From Gammaproteobacteria bacterium (GTDB taxonomy: Bacteria > Pseudomonadota > Gammaproteobacteria > Steroidobacterales > GCA-2729495): a DNA stretch of 64,000 bases. Under the pieces are notes generated by a model that saw only the letters and a list, made by a program, of their open reading frames with translations, was not told where the DNA came from and searched no databases. Each line of letters starts with the position of its first letter. Position 1 is the first letter of the stretch. The translations under genes and the position numbers were made by a program. Below, piece after piece: positions 25,972 to 34,341 of this stretch. Where the stretch lies: contig JANQPY010000054.1 of NCBI GenBank assembly GCA_028285245.1, positions 1 to 64,000 of the forward strand. The letters run 5' to 3'.

Positions 25972-27054
25972 ATGCAATCGGCTGAACATAACCGGCAATG
26001 GCGCGTTGCAGCCTACCCCGAGCCAGGTGAACTGATTTCGAGCCGACATTTCGAGTGGGCGACGAACCCCATAGAAACCCCGCGCGACGAGGAATTTCTC
26101 GTACGTACTGTTTGTCTGGCTACCGGTCCCGCCCAGCGCGGCTACCTGCAGGCAGAACCGAGCCCCTTTTTGGGGCAGGTACCGGTAGGCGAAGTGATGC
26201 GGGGACGCGGTGTCGGGCAAATCATCGAGTCACACCACCCTGACTACAGGCGTGGCGACATCTTCGTCGGCTCCCTGGGGTGGCAGGATTACTCCGTGCA
26301 GAAACCGCGCGGAGCCGAGTTCGTGTTCAGCACCAAGAAGGTCGCTGAGCCGATGCGGCCGTTGTCCGCAGAACTGGGGCTGCTCGGCCAGGCCGGTGCG
26401 ACGGCCTACTTCGGCCTCCACGAGGCCGGTGACCTGCGCACCAATGACCGCGTGCTGATATCAGCAGCGGCAGGTGGGGTTGGATCTGTTGCAGGGCAGA
26501 TCGCCAGACTGCGTGGCGCAAAACAGGTGGTAGGCATCGCTGGCTCCGCCGGCAAGTGCCAGTGGCTGGTGGACGAACTAGGTTTCTCGGCGGCCATCAA
26601 CTACCGCGACGATGATGTCGATCGGCGTCTTGGCGAACTCTTCCCGGAAGGCATCGATCTGTTCTTCGACAATGTAGGCGGCGAACTGCTAGACACCGCA
26701 CTCAATCATCTTGCGCTCGGTGCGCGCGTCGCGCTGTGTGGATTTATTGCCACTGACTACGCCGCCGGTCCCCAGGCCGGTCCGATCAACTACAGGAACC
26801 TCGTGGCGCGGCGCGCGCGCATGCAGGGTTTCGTCGTCTTCGACTACTGGGAACGCTACGGGGAGGCGGAGCAGCAGCTCAGGCGCTGGTATCGCGACGG
26901 CCAGCTTAAGAATTGCGAAGACGTTGCCGAGGGTCTGGAGCATATGCCGGCAGCGCTTGCCAGCCTGTTCACTGGCGCCAATCGCGGCATCAAACTGTGC
27001 CAGGTTGCGCCCGACCCTGAAGGCTTGCCTCGTCTGGAAGCCGCTACCGCTTAA
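25972..27054 (+). CDS. NADP-dependent MDR oxidoreductase, CurA/YncB-like
   Basis: 360 residues. It belongs to the zinc-independent medium-chain reductases typified by bacterial curcumin reductase CurA and leukotriene B4 dehydrogenases: RGYLQAEPSPF, VPVGEVMRGRGVG, then the Rossmann segment ISAAAGGVGSVAGQIARLRGA and DLFFDNVGGELLD. It likely reduces an alpha,beta-unsaturated ketone or aldehyde with NADPH. It is followed at 127 bp by the RCCR-like gene on the same strand. Confidence 0.9.
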   Translation: MQSAEHNRQWRVAAYPEPGELISSRHFEWATNPIETPRDEEFLVRTVCLATGPAQRGYLQAEPSPFLGQVPVGEVMRGRGVGQIIESHHPDYRRGDIFVGSLGWQDYSVQKPRGAEFVFSTKKVAEPMRPLSAELGLLGQAGATAYFGLHEAGDLRTNDRVLISAAAGGVGSVAGQIARLRGAKQVVGIAGSAGKCQWLVDELGFSAAINYRDDDVDRRLGELFPEGIDLFFDNVGGELLDTALNHLALGARVALCGFIATDYAAGPQAGPINYRNLVARRARMQGFVVFDYWERYGEAEQQLRRWYRDGQLKNCEDVAEGLEHMPAALASLFTGANRGIKLCQVAPDPEGLPRLEAATA

Positions 27055-27062
27055 CACACAGC

Positions 27063-27083
27063 CGGCGGGCACAGCGCCCGCCG
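27063..27083 (+). repeat. GC-rich hairpin after the CurA-like gene
   Basis: CGGCGGGC and GCCCGCCG pair perfectly around ACAGC, 8 bp after the stop codon. No T-run follows. It is probably a transcript-end hairpin. Confidence 0.45.
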
Positions 27084-27180
27084 ATCGGTCGGGCATGCCG
27101 GGAACGTTGACGGGTGGAGCAAAAACAGTCACAAAGATGGGAATAAATCGACATAATGCCAGCCCATTTAGAGACTAATC

Positions 27181-28005
27181 ATGAGTACGCAGAGCGACGT
27201 AAAGACCATCCACGAATTTCTTGCCGACAATCCAAATGTCGATGTTTCCAAACAGTGGGAACGCTGCTGGAGTATTCATAGCAAGATTGCCGATCGCATT
27301 GTCGCTCGCTTTGACGCAAAGCTGCACCCGGTCTCCGAAGGCGCCGACTACTACACGTCATCTGATGGCCAGATGGAAGGCGCGTTCTTTGGCTATACGG
27401 GCAAGGGCATGGACTGGTTCGTTCGCTCGTGGATAGGCAATCGCAAGGCCAGCATCATCGACATGAACATCAATGTGGTGCTCAGCCAGGAGACTCAGGT
27501 GCCGAACCTGATGATCATCTTCGGCACAGTGCCGAATCTATTGTTCTATGCAGACTATGTTTCGCGAGTCGATGTAAAGGTCAACGAGGAGTACGTGGAA
27601 CGCTACTACGGCGGCGAGACTAACCAGCACTATCTGGATTTCCGTGCCAACACCGATTTTGTCTGGTCAGCGAGCCACGGCCCCGCGATTCGCGGTATGC
27701 AGTCGCCGGTCTGCTCGAGCTACATCACCGAGCTGACTGACGAGCACATTGATCAGTGCGAAGCGTATCTGGAACGTTTTGTTGACCGCTGGTTTGGCTG
27801 GCTTGACGCAGCCGATGAACTTCCGATGACCCAGCGCGATGCCCAGCAGGAATACGATTTCACGTATCGCGACTACACCAATCGCTCCGATCCGATGAAT
27901 GTCCTGGTTGAACGCGTGTTCGGCCAGGAAGAGGCGAGCTACATGCTCGATCGTCGCGGCGGCAAGGCCCAGATGGACGCCGACCGCGGCAAGTGGCGAC
28001 GTTAG
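27181..28005 (+). CDS. Red chlorophyll catabolite reductase (RCCR)-like protein
   Basis: 274 residues, no signal peptide. By eye it aligns with plant RCCR: FVRSWIGN (80-87) with the plant GSWIHCK segment; VPNLMIIFG (107-115) with APNFVVELI; DVKVNEEYVERYY (131-143) with DLVLNPDYLKEYY; QSPVCSSYI (174-182) with FSPTAS; and RDYTNRSDP...VERVFGQE near the C-terminus with the plant DDLDLQFPRMFGEE segment. RCCR belongs to the ferredoxin-dependent bilin reductase superfamily and reduces a linear tetrapyrrole. The plant pocket Glu appears to be Ile here, while a nearby Asp (D237) is kept, so chemistry may differ. The call rests on memory of plant sequences and needs a profile search. Confidence 0.55.
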   Translation: MSTQSDVKTIHEFLADNPNVDVSKQWERCWSIHSKIADRIVARFDAKLHPVSEGADYYTSSDGQMEGAFFGYTGKGMDWFVRSWIGNRKASIIDMNINVVLSQETQVPNLMIIFGTVPNLLFYADYVSRVDVKVNEEYVERYYGGETNQHYLDFRANTDFVWSASHGPAIRGMQSPVCSSYITELTDEHIDQCEAYLERFVDRWFGWLDAADELPMTQRDAQQEYDFTYRDYTNRSDPMNVLVERVFGQEEASYMLDRRGGKAQMDADRGKWRR

Positions 28006-28059
28006 GGGCAACACGGACACGCTCCGACAAAGGCCACTTGGCCCACGAAGTCAAGGCAG

Positions 28060-29655
28060 ATGCCGAACGGTGCCGTCGAGCGTATATTGTTCGGCATGCG
28101 GGCCCGCAAGACGTCATCCCCAAGTGGCTTAGCGCCGTTTTCAGAACCAGGAACACTCACTAAGCGCGAGTTTCTGAGTGCCGCTGGCCTGGCCCTGGGT
28201 GCGAGTGCCCTACCCATTGGCGCCGGCGCGTTGCCCCTGGATACGCATTGGGATGTCATCGTCATCGGTGGCGGCACGGCCGGCCTGCCCACTGCGCTGT
28301 TTGCGGCTGAGAGGGGCCGTGTGCTGGTTATCGAGCAGGCCCCGGTACTGGGCGGCACACTGGATCGCTCGACGGGCCAGGTCGCTGCGGCGGGCACAGT
28401 CTTCCAGCAGGCGAAAGGCATCGACGACTCACCCGCAGCGCACTACGCAGACATCGTGCGGATCAACGGCAATACGTCAGATCCGGCCCTGGTCCGCCTG
28501 TTCGTGGAGCATGCTGGCGACAGCCTCAATTGGCTGGCCGCGAATGGCTACGAAGTTGCCCCCGAACACCCGGTAACCGGCTCGGGACACGAACACTTCA
28601 GGATTCCCCGCTATCAATGGGGCACTCCCGGCGGCTGGTCCATTTATCGAGCCATGGAGCCGCTGATCGGTGCCGCGCAGAACCGCGGCGCGCTAACGGT
28701 GCAGCTGGAAACTCGCGCGATAGACCTGATGCAATCCACGCGCGGCGCGATCACCGGCGTGGTGGTCGAGACTAGCGCCGGTGAGCGATTCGAAGTTTCG
28801 GCGCGCAGCGTGGTGCTGGCCAGCGGCGGCTGTGCCGCAAATCCGGCAATGTTTGAGGCCTTGCATGGCGTCCCGCTCTACGCGCAGGTTGCACATCCGA
28901 ACAGTCAGGGCATGGGCATTACCCTGGGACTGGGTGCCGGTGGGTACGTGCGCGGTGGCGAAAAGTACGCCGCATTGCCGGGCGCAGTTCTACAGGACGA
29001 CCGCTTCCCCGCAGCGCCCATTGCTATTGCACCTCTGCTGCCAAGCCAGCGCATGCCCTGGGAAATTCTGATCAATAGCTCAGGCAAGCGCTTCGTTCGC
29101 GAAGATCACCCGAGTATTCATCACATTGAAGAGGCTATTGCCGCGCAGCCTGGCCATCGCCACTGGGCCGTTTTTGATCAGGCCATTCTCGATAAGTCAC
29201 CCCCGCTTCTCCCCAAGTGGAGCGCAGACGATATCGCGGCCACGAGCAACGAGCATCCGATGTTTTGTCGCGCAGATTCCCTCGGAGAGTTGGCTGTTCG
29301 AGCGGGCGTTGATCCCAGTGGGCTGCGCGACAGCGTCGCGCAATACAATGCTGCCCGGGCAGCGGGCGCGGGCGACCCGTTGGGACTCGAGCATCGCCCT
29401 CTGCCAATTGAAAAGCCGCCGTTCTACGCAATCCGCATGCAGGGGTGGACCGTCATCTCGTTTGCGGGTCTTGCGGTTAACGACCGTCTTGAAGTCATTC
29501 GCAAAGACACCAGGCCGGTATCCGGCCTCTATGCTGTCGGCGAAGTCATCGGTGCAGGCGCTACATCCGGGAAGGCTTACACCAACGGTATGCTGGTCAC
29601 ACCAGCCATTACATTTGGCAGATTGCTTGGGCAGCGGATTCTGCCCATAGGCTGA
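28060..29655 (+). CDS. FAD-binding oxidoreductase of the fumarate reductase/KSTD family, probably exported
   Basis: 531 residues. A signal-like segment (TKREFLSAAGLALG...PIGAGA, about 34-57) resembles a Tat leader with KR in place of RR. The FAD dinucleotide site VIVIGGGTAGLPTALFA follows at about 63-80, with EQAPVLGGT after it. The C-terminal GLYAVGEVIGAGATSGKAYTNG is the conserved flavoprotein end block of the fumarate-reductase/3-ketosteroid-dehydrogenase group. It should reduce or oxidise a C-C bond. The first Met is used; a Met 12 codons later is an alternative. It lies 54 bp after the RCCR-like gene and 37 bp before the nitrilase-like gene. Confidence 0.82.
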   Translation: MPNGAVERILFGMRARKTSSPSGLAPFSEPGTLTKREFLSAAGLALGASALPIGAGALPLDTHWDVIVIGGGTAGLPTALFAAERGRVLVIEQAPVLGGTLDRSTGQVAAAGTVFQQAKGIDDSPAAHYADIVRINGNTSDPALVRLFVEHAGDSLNWLAANGYEVAPEHPVTGSGHEHFRIPRYQWGTPGGWSIYRAMEPLIGAAQNRGALTVQLETRAIDLMQSTRGAITGVVVETSAGERFEVSARSVVLASGGCAANPAMFEALHGVPLYAQVAHPNSQGMGITLGLGAGGYVRGGEKYAALPGAVLQDDRFPAAPIAIAPLLPSQRMPWEILINSSGKRFVREDHPSIHHIEEAIAAQPGHRHWAVFDQAILDKSPPLLPKWSADDIAATSNEHPMFCRADSLGELAVRAGVDPSGLRDSVAQYNAARAAGAGDPLGLEHRPLPIEKPPFYAIRMQGWTVISFAGLAVNDRLEVIRKDTRPVSGLYAVGEVIGAGATSGKAYTNGMLVTPAITFGRLLGQRILPIG

Positions 29656-29692
29656 CTGCCCGAGTATTTGGCACCGCGTCTGGAGAAAGGCT

Positions 29693-30853
29693 ATGGAAAC
29701 ACCACGAAAGCGACCCGCCGCCGCAATTCTCACGGCAACGATACTGGCATTCTCGGTGATGGCTTGTGCACCGGAGCCACCTTCAGCGAGCCCTGGTACC
29801 GGGGCAGACGCAACAACTGCGGCCGTGCCTGAGATGGTCCGGTCCGATGGGACCTATCCAACTGTGCCCCTCGAGAAAGACGAGGTGGTGGTGAAGGTTA
29901 TCCAGAACGCCTTCGTGAACTTGCAGGAGGCCGAAACTATCGAGGCCGGTCTGGCGACGAATCTGGCCAGCATGATTGACTTCGCTGAACGCGCCTGCAG
30001 CGAGGGTGCCAAGCCAGATTTCCTGCTCTACAACGAATTTCCGCTCACTGGCTATTCGACGGGCACCCGCGACGAGAAACTCAAATTCACCATCGAGATA
30101 CCGGGGCCGGAAACCGACGCCCTTGGTGCGGTAGCCCGGGACTGCGATACCTACATCATCTTCGGGAGCTACGCGAACGATCAGGCGTGGCCAGGCCACA
30201 TTCTCAGTATCAACTCGGTGATCGGCCGCGACGGCAAAGTAGCCAAGAAGTTTTGGAAAACGCGCAACATCAAGCGTCTGACTGCTGACGGCGAGATCCC
30301 TACCACCACGGTCGAAAGCGTACGCGACCGCTATCGGGAAATGTACGGGATCGCCGAGGAGATCCCGGTGCTGCGCACGGAGTTTGGAAACATTGCGGTT
30401 AGCACCGTGCAGCTTGATCCGTTCGTGTTTGCGGCGTTTGCCATGCAGGGCACGGAAATCATGTTCCGGACAGCAACGCTCTTTGCCCGCGAAGATGTGC
30501 TTGCAACAGCGCGCTTCAACAAGTTCTATTCAGCCATGTCCAATATCATTTTCCCGCCAGAGAGCGAAGCAGCGCCTTTCGGTGGCGGCTCATTGATCGT
30601 GTCACCGCGGGGCAAGGTTCTCGCGGAAGATCCGAGCAATAACGAGAGCATTATTGAGGCAACCATTCCAATCGCGGAATTTCGCGCTGAGCGCCGGGTT
30701 CCGCGCTATCCGCTTGAAGTGGTTGCGCCGGTTTTCGATCAGTACCAGACGGAAATCGCTCTGAATCACATGGATATTCCAGTAGACGAACTGCCGCAAA
30801 CGCGAGCGGACATGAAGGCGATGCTTGACCGTATTAGCCGCTGGCTAAACTAG
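29693..30853 (+). CDS. Nitrilase-fold lipoprotein without the catalytic cysteine
   Basis: 386 residues. Lipobox SVMAC puts the lipidated Cys at 25. The carbon-nitrogen-hydrolase fold is seen from about 62. The Glu of the triad is E115 (YNEFPLTGY) and a Lys is in KFWKTRNIK (189/194), but the nucleophile block FGNIAVSTVQLD has Val (V239) where active members have Cys (G-x-x-G-V-x-I-C-Y-D). It is thus predicted not to be a standard nitrilase or amidase and may bind ligand. GGAGAAAGG precedes the ATG. It is the last gene of the plus-strand group and ends 1 bp before a 140-bp inverted-repeat element. Confidence 0.8.
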   Translation: METPRKRPAAAILTATILAFSVMACAPEPPSASPGTGADATTAAVPEMVRSDGTYPTVPLEKDEVVVKVIQNAFVNLQEAETIEAGLATNLASMIDFAERACSEGAKPDFLLYNEFPLTGYSTGTRDEKLKFTIEIPGPETDALGAVARDCDTYIIFGSYANDQAWPGHILSINSVIGRDGKVAKKFWKTRNIKRLTADGEIPTTTVESVRDRYREMYGIAEEIPVLRTEFGNIAVSTVQLDPFVFAAFAMQGTEIMFRTATLFAREDVLATARFNKFYSAMSNIIFPPESEAAPFGGGSLIVSPRGKVLAEDPSNNESIIEATIPIAEFRAERRVPRYPLEVVAPVFDQYQTEIALNHMDIPVDELPQTRADMKAMLDRISRWLN

Positions 30854-30854
30854 C

Positions 30855-30994
30855 CGGTCCGTTGAGAGGCATTCAGGTGCGGCTGAGACAAGGCGCGGAC
30901 CGTCGAAAGAACGGAGTGTATAGGCCAAGACATGAGTATTTTGAAGCGGTCCGCAACGCAGTATCGCCACGCCTGAATGTCTCTCAACGGACCG
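30855..30994. repeat. 140-bp element bounded by 23-bp inverted repeats (MITE-like)
   Basis: 30855-30877 and 30972-30994 are reverse complements at 22 of 23 positions (CGGTCCGTTGAGAG...). Inside, GCGGACCG (30895-30902) and CGGTCCGC (30947-30954) form a nested pair. The element holds no open frame, begins just after the nitrilase-like stop codon and is followed by the small hairpin CTGCC-TTTT-GGCAG. It could be a miniature inverted-repeat element or a large bidirectional hairpin. No clear target-site duplication is seen. Confidence 0.65.
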
Positions 30995-31050
30995 CTGCCT
31001 TTTGGCAGGTGCCGTGATATTTTGAAACACGTTTTATAGAGGGGATACAC

Positions 31051-31503
31051 ATGAGCATTCTCGACTTTGCCAAGCATCTTGGCCGGCAGGTTTTTGACCG
31101 TGACGATGTGGCCGCTGACAAGATCAAGCAACAAATCAGCACCAGCCTCTCTGGCATTGACGATTTTGACGTGCAGTTCGATGACGGCACCGTAACGCTG
31201 TGTGGCGACTGCAGGATTCCGGGAGACCGCGCGCAGGCCATCCTGATTGCCGGCAATATCCAAGGGGTGGAGCGCGTCGTCGCCGATGATCTGCGCGGAC
31301 CGGCAGTGAAGGAAAAACAGGCGGCCCCGGAACCGAAGGAAGAGATCTACGAGATCCAAAGCGGCGATACGCTGGGTGCGATTGCCAAACGCTATTACGG
31401 GAAGGCGGGCGAATACATGCGGATCTTTGAAGCGAACCGCACGATCATCGACGACCCCGACAAGATTTATCCGGGGCAGAAAATCCGGATACCGCTCGAC
31501 TAG
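31051..31503 (+). CDS. kbp: BON/LysM-domain potassium-binding protein Kbp (YgaU)
   Basis: 150 residues. An N-terminal BON domain (about 20-88) is followed by a LysM domain (about 99-148: YEIQSGDTLGAIAKRYYG...IFEANR...DPDKIYPGQKIRIP). Length and sequence follow Escherichia coli YgaU/Kbp, a cytoplasmic potassium sensor. GAGGGG lies about 9 bp before the ATG. It is convergent with the CpcT-like gene. Confidence 0.92.
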   Translation: MSILDFAKHLGRQVFDRDDVAADKIKQQISTSLSGIDDFDVQFDDGTVTLCGDCRIPGDRAQAILIAGNIQGVERVVADDLRGPAVKEKQAAPEPKEEIYEIQSGDTLGAIAKRYYGKAGEYMRIFEANRTIIDDPDKIYPGQKIRIPLD

Positions 31504-31519
31504 TTGGTATCGCTACGCG

Positions 31520-32194
31520 CTAGTCTTCCCGGAGATACTCGAAGAAAACATCATCCGGAAAACCGAAAGTCTGTTCGCCATCCATGGTGTACCCGGACTC
31601 TTCGTTGCGGATGCCAGCGGCGGACACGATCTCAGTGGCCTGGATTCCCAGTGGCTCACCGCTGCGCCGGGAGACAATGACACAGTCCTCGGCGCTGATA
31701 CGGCTGTAGTAGCTGTCTCCTGTCCAGCGCCAGCGGGCCTCACAGCCTGCTGGCAGGGCAGCCTTGAAGGCGCTCGCTGGCATCGCCGCCAGATCGGACA
31801 AGCGACTCAGAATGTCTTTATGGGCCTGACTGTCAGCGAACGCCCACGTCGTCATCGCGATGCGGCCGTCAGGTTGCCAACTGAACACGAAGAATCGCTG
31901 ACGGTAGACCTGTGCAACGTCAGCGTCATCATTAATCTGTGCATAAATGACGTGACCACCCAGCACGGGCACATCGACGCGGCGGCGCTGCAAACCCAGA
32001 AGGTCGAACTGCGGCTCCAACTGCGGATCCTGCCGTGCAACCTGCTCACGATTCGTGAAATCGCCCGACATCCAGCTCACCAGGAGCTCAATGCTGCCGC
32101 CGCTCCCTTGCGCGGCGAGCGGCGGCGGCCCCAATGCTACGATGCTCAGGCAGCCGGCAGCGAACAGCCGAATCAGATGGCTACGCGTCTTCAA
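31520..32194 (-). CDS. CpcT/CpeT-family (phycobiliprotein-lyase-like) exported protein
   Basis: 224 residues with a Sec signal peptide (about 1-29, ending LAAQ). The mature part opens LLVSWMSGDFTNREQ and carries VYRQR and LPAGCEARWRWTGDSYYSRI...DCVIV, the layout of the CpcT/CpeT family. In cyanobacteria CpcT attaches phycocyanobilin to a phycobiliprotein Cys. Members also occur in bacteria without phycobilisomes, where the role is unknown; a secreted form points to a calycin-like binding role. The start is TTG, 4 bp after the methyltransferase stop, so it is the last gene of a three-gene operon. Confidence 0.75.
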   Translation of the reverse strand: MKTRSHLIRLFAAGCLSIVALGPPPLAAQGSGGSIELLVSWMSGDFTNREQVARQDPQLEPQFDLLGLQRRRVDVPVLGGHVIYAQINDDADVAQVYRQRFFVFSWQPDGRIAMTTWAFADSQAHKDILSRLSDLAAMPASAFKAALPAGCEARWRWTGDSYYSRISAEDCVIVSRRSGEPLGIQATEIVSAAGIRNEESGYTMDGEQTFGFPDDVFFEYLRED

Positions 32195-32198
32195 TCAC

Positions 32199-32993
32199 CT
32201 ATTTCTCGAAGAGCAGCGTGAACCGGTCAGAATTGCCCTGCACGGAACGGCGGCCAACCTCGTAGCGCAATTCATCGTCCGGCTTGTAGTGCAGATCACT
32301 AAAATCTACAAGACGAAAGCCTGCAGAAGTTGCCTCCTTGATCACGAGCACCGGGTCGAGCCGTCGCCAGCTCTCATCCGTGAGCGGCGCATTGTGCCGG
32401 CGGGTATGGTCGATCACGCCGAACTTACCGCCGCGCTTCAATGCCGCGTAACTGGCCTTGTACATTTCCGTGCGGCCCTTGGCCGTCAGATTGTGCAGAT
32501 TGCGAAACGTGAGCACGAGATCCACGTTCTTTACGCCGAAATCCACCGGCCCCATGTCGAGGTAGCCAAACCGGTCTGTCTTGGACATCGCCCCGGACAA
32601 ATCGATGATGTTCAGATCTTCAAACCCGTCAAGCTCCTGCACCGGACCGAGAATGCCGCCGAAGCCCAGCGCCTTACCTAAGCCACCGGCGGCGTAGTAC
32701 TCACCCTTCTCGCGCAGCGCGGGCACCAGAATCTTGGTGTACCAGCCGCCGCCAGGCAGAATCTCAACGACCTTCATATCCGGCTCAAAACCAAAAAACT
32801 CCAGCGTCTTTGCGGGCTTACGGTTTCGATCCCGCGCCTTGTCCGCCGCGGTGCGTATTTCAGAGCTCATCGCATCGCCAACGGGCCCCGGCGGCGGGCG
32901 ATTGTGGGCACGCGCGAGCACTTGCTGAGCGCAAAGCAACGTGGTCAGCCCCAGAACGACGCCGCAGGTCGCGGCGCGGGTTAGTTTTCTCAT
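32199..32993 (-). CDS. Exported class I SAM-dependent methyltransferase-like protein
   Basis: 264 residues. A signal peptide (about 1-27, TTLLCAQQVLA) precedes a Rossmann methyltransferase domain with motif I VVEILPGGGWYTKILVP and the later block FGVIDHTRRH. It resembles the 'predicted methyltransferase' group that typically carries a leader peptide. SAM is not expected in the periplasm, so it may act before export, bind another ligand, or the leader may be a membrane anchor. It sits between the DUF1838 gene (29 bp) and the CpcT-like gene (4 bp). Confidence 0.8.
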   Translation of the reverse strand: MRKLTRAATCGVVLGLTTLLCAQQVLARAHNRPPPGPVGDAMSSEIRTAADKARDRNRKPAKTLEFFGFEPDMKVVEILPGGGWYTKILVPALREKGEYYAAGGLGKALGFGGILGPVQELDGFEDLNIIDLSGAMSKTDRFGYLDMGPVDFGVKNVDLVLTFRNLHNLTAKGRTEMYKASYAALKRGGKFGVIDHTRRHNAPLTDESWRRLDPVLVIKEATSAGFRLVDFSDLHYKPDDELRYEVGRRSVQGNSDRFTLLFEK

Positions 32994-33022
32994 GGTACTG
33001 CTACTCCAGTCAGTGGTTCGTG

Positions 33023-34033
33023 TTAGTTCTTTCGCGGTGGCGCCGGCTCTTGTTCGAGCGCATAACGCTCCAGGGAAGATAGGCTAGGTCCGTAAACCGT
33101 CTCCGGCGCCTCCAGATACTTCGGATCGAGCGCCTCAGCGGCGAGGACCAGGTCTTCGGGCAAGTCATCAAGCGATTTCATCGTGCCCATGAAGCAGCTG
33201 TAGTTTATGTGGCCAGGCGTATCGCCCATTAGCATCCATGGCAGCCAGGGCGTAATGCGCGCCCAGCTGCCGTTGTACGGGGTGTGCGTCTGCCTCTCAT
33301 CCTGCAGGTCATTGAGATCAATGTTGTACAGGAAAAACTCGGACACCCGGTTCATCGGCCCGGAAGATTCTCTTGGCCATTTCTCAGGGTCCAGCGCGTT
33401 CTTGTAGTAAAGATGAATATGCGTATCGAGACGGACATTGCCCGCATACACATTCGGTTCCCAGGGAAGAATCAGCGGAATCTTCGGCGGTGGCTCGCCG
33501 GAATCGTTCAAGCCGCCGTAGCTTGGTGGTGGAGGCAAGAAAGGCGTGAGATCGAAGTTGAACGGGTCATTGGCAATCGGCACAACCCGCACCTCCTCGT
33601 CTATCAGCGTGTTGTACCAGCTATCCATAATCTTGCCGGCGCCAGCGCGTGAAAGTTCGCGATAGAAGCCCACTTCACGCAGAACCTTGTGATAGCCGAC
33701 ACCGTCCTTGATCGGAATGAGACGCGCGCAGGAAAAACCCTCCATAACAAACAGATCCTGAATGGGTCTGTCCGGCATGACGGCGGATACAACGCCCTTG
33801 TACCAGCCATACTTGGTCCTGGAGGTATCCAGGTCGCCCTGCAGTCGGGCCCACGCGAGCATGTTGTCTTCGGGTTTCGACAGATCGAGATATGGGCCCC
33901 GCAGCGAAGCATCAGTGTTGGCATGTCCGCCCGCCTGCGCGGTACCCGAAAACGCCGCCGCTGCAGCGGCACCGATCCCAATTCGGTTGAGGAAGTCGCG
34001 GCGTGACACCGGGTACTGATACTTAGCGCGCAT
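33023..34033 (-). CDS. DUF1838 family protein, Tat-exported (paralogue 3)
   Basis: 336 residues with a clear twin-arginine leader (SRRDFLNRIGIGAAAAAAFSG, written in part). It shares WPRESSGPMNRVSEFF and PWLPWMLMGDTPGH with the paralogue at 1343-2368 and is closer to it than to the one at 2402-3271. Function unknown. AGGGA lies upstream of the ATG. It heads the operon with the exported methyltransferase and the CpcT-like protein, giving DUF1838 a different set of partners from those at 1.3-7 kb. The 308 bp upstream (34034-34341), divergent with the next gene, show no feature I can support. Confidence 0.82.
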   Translation of the reverse strand: MRAKYQYPVSRRDFLNRIGIGAAAAAAFSGTAQAGGHANTDASLRGPYLDLSKPEDNMLAWARLQGDLDTSRTKYGWYKGVVSAVMPDRPIQDLFVMEGFSCARLIPIKDGVGYHKVLREVGFYRELSRAGAGKIMDSWYNTLIDEEVRVVPIANDPFNFDLTPFLPPPPSYGGLNDSGEPPPKIPLILPWEPNVYAGNVRLDTHIHLYYKNALDPEKWPRESSGPMNRVSEFFLYNIDLNDLQDERQTHTPYNGSWARITPWLPWMLMGDTPGHINYSCFMGTMKSLDDLPEDLVLAAEALDPKYLEAPETVYGPSLSSLERYALEQEPAPPRKN

Positions 34034-34341
34034 GCGGATTCCCTATGGAGCCGGTGGCTGAGCCGCCGATTAGGACCAAAGCACGTTCAGTGTAATCCAA
34101 TCTACGCCAACATCGAGACCCCGGCGCGCACCCAGCGATTCACGGGATCCCCGCTAATGCCAATGAATTCATAGGTTTATCGGCAGGCGAGAATCGCGAT
34201 ACGCGCCACGATCTCGCGCGCAGCGCTGTACCGACGGGGCCGCGGTCGAACGAACAGAGACGCAAGTCACTGTTCCCAGTTGGCCGCGCGGCTAGGCTGA
34301 TCCTGTTCCACTGGCTGTTGGAAATTTTAGGAGCGCTCCCC

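Noticed and set aside
27181..32194. Cyanobacterial or algal origin suggested by RCCR-like and CpcT-like proteins
   Set aside because: All housekeeping genes read as gammaproteobacterial and no photosynthesis gene is present; CpcT-type proteins also occur in heterotrophs.
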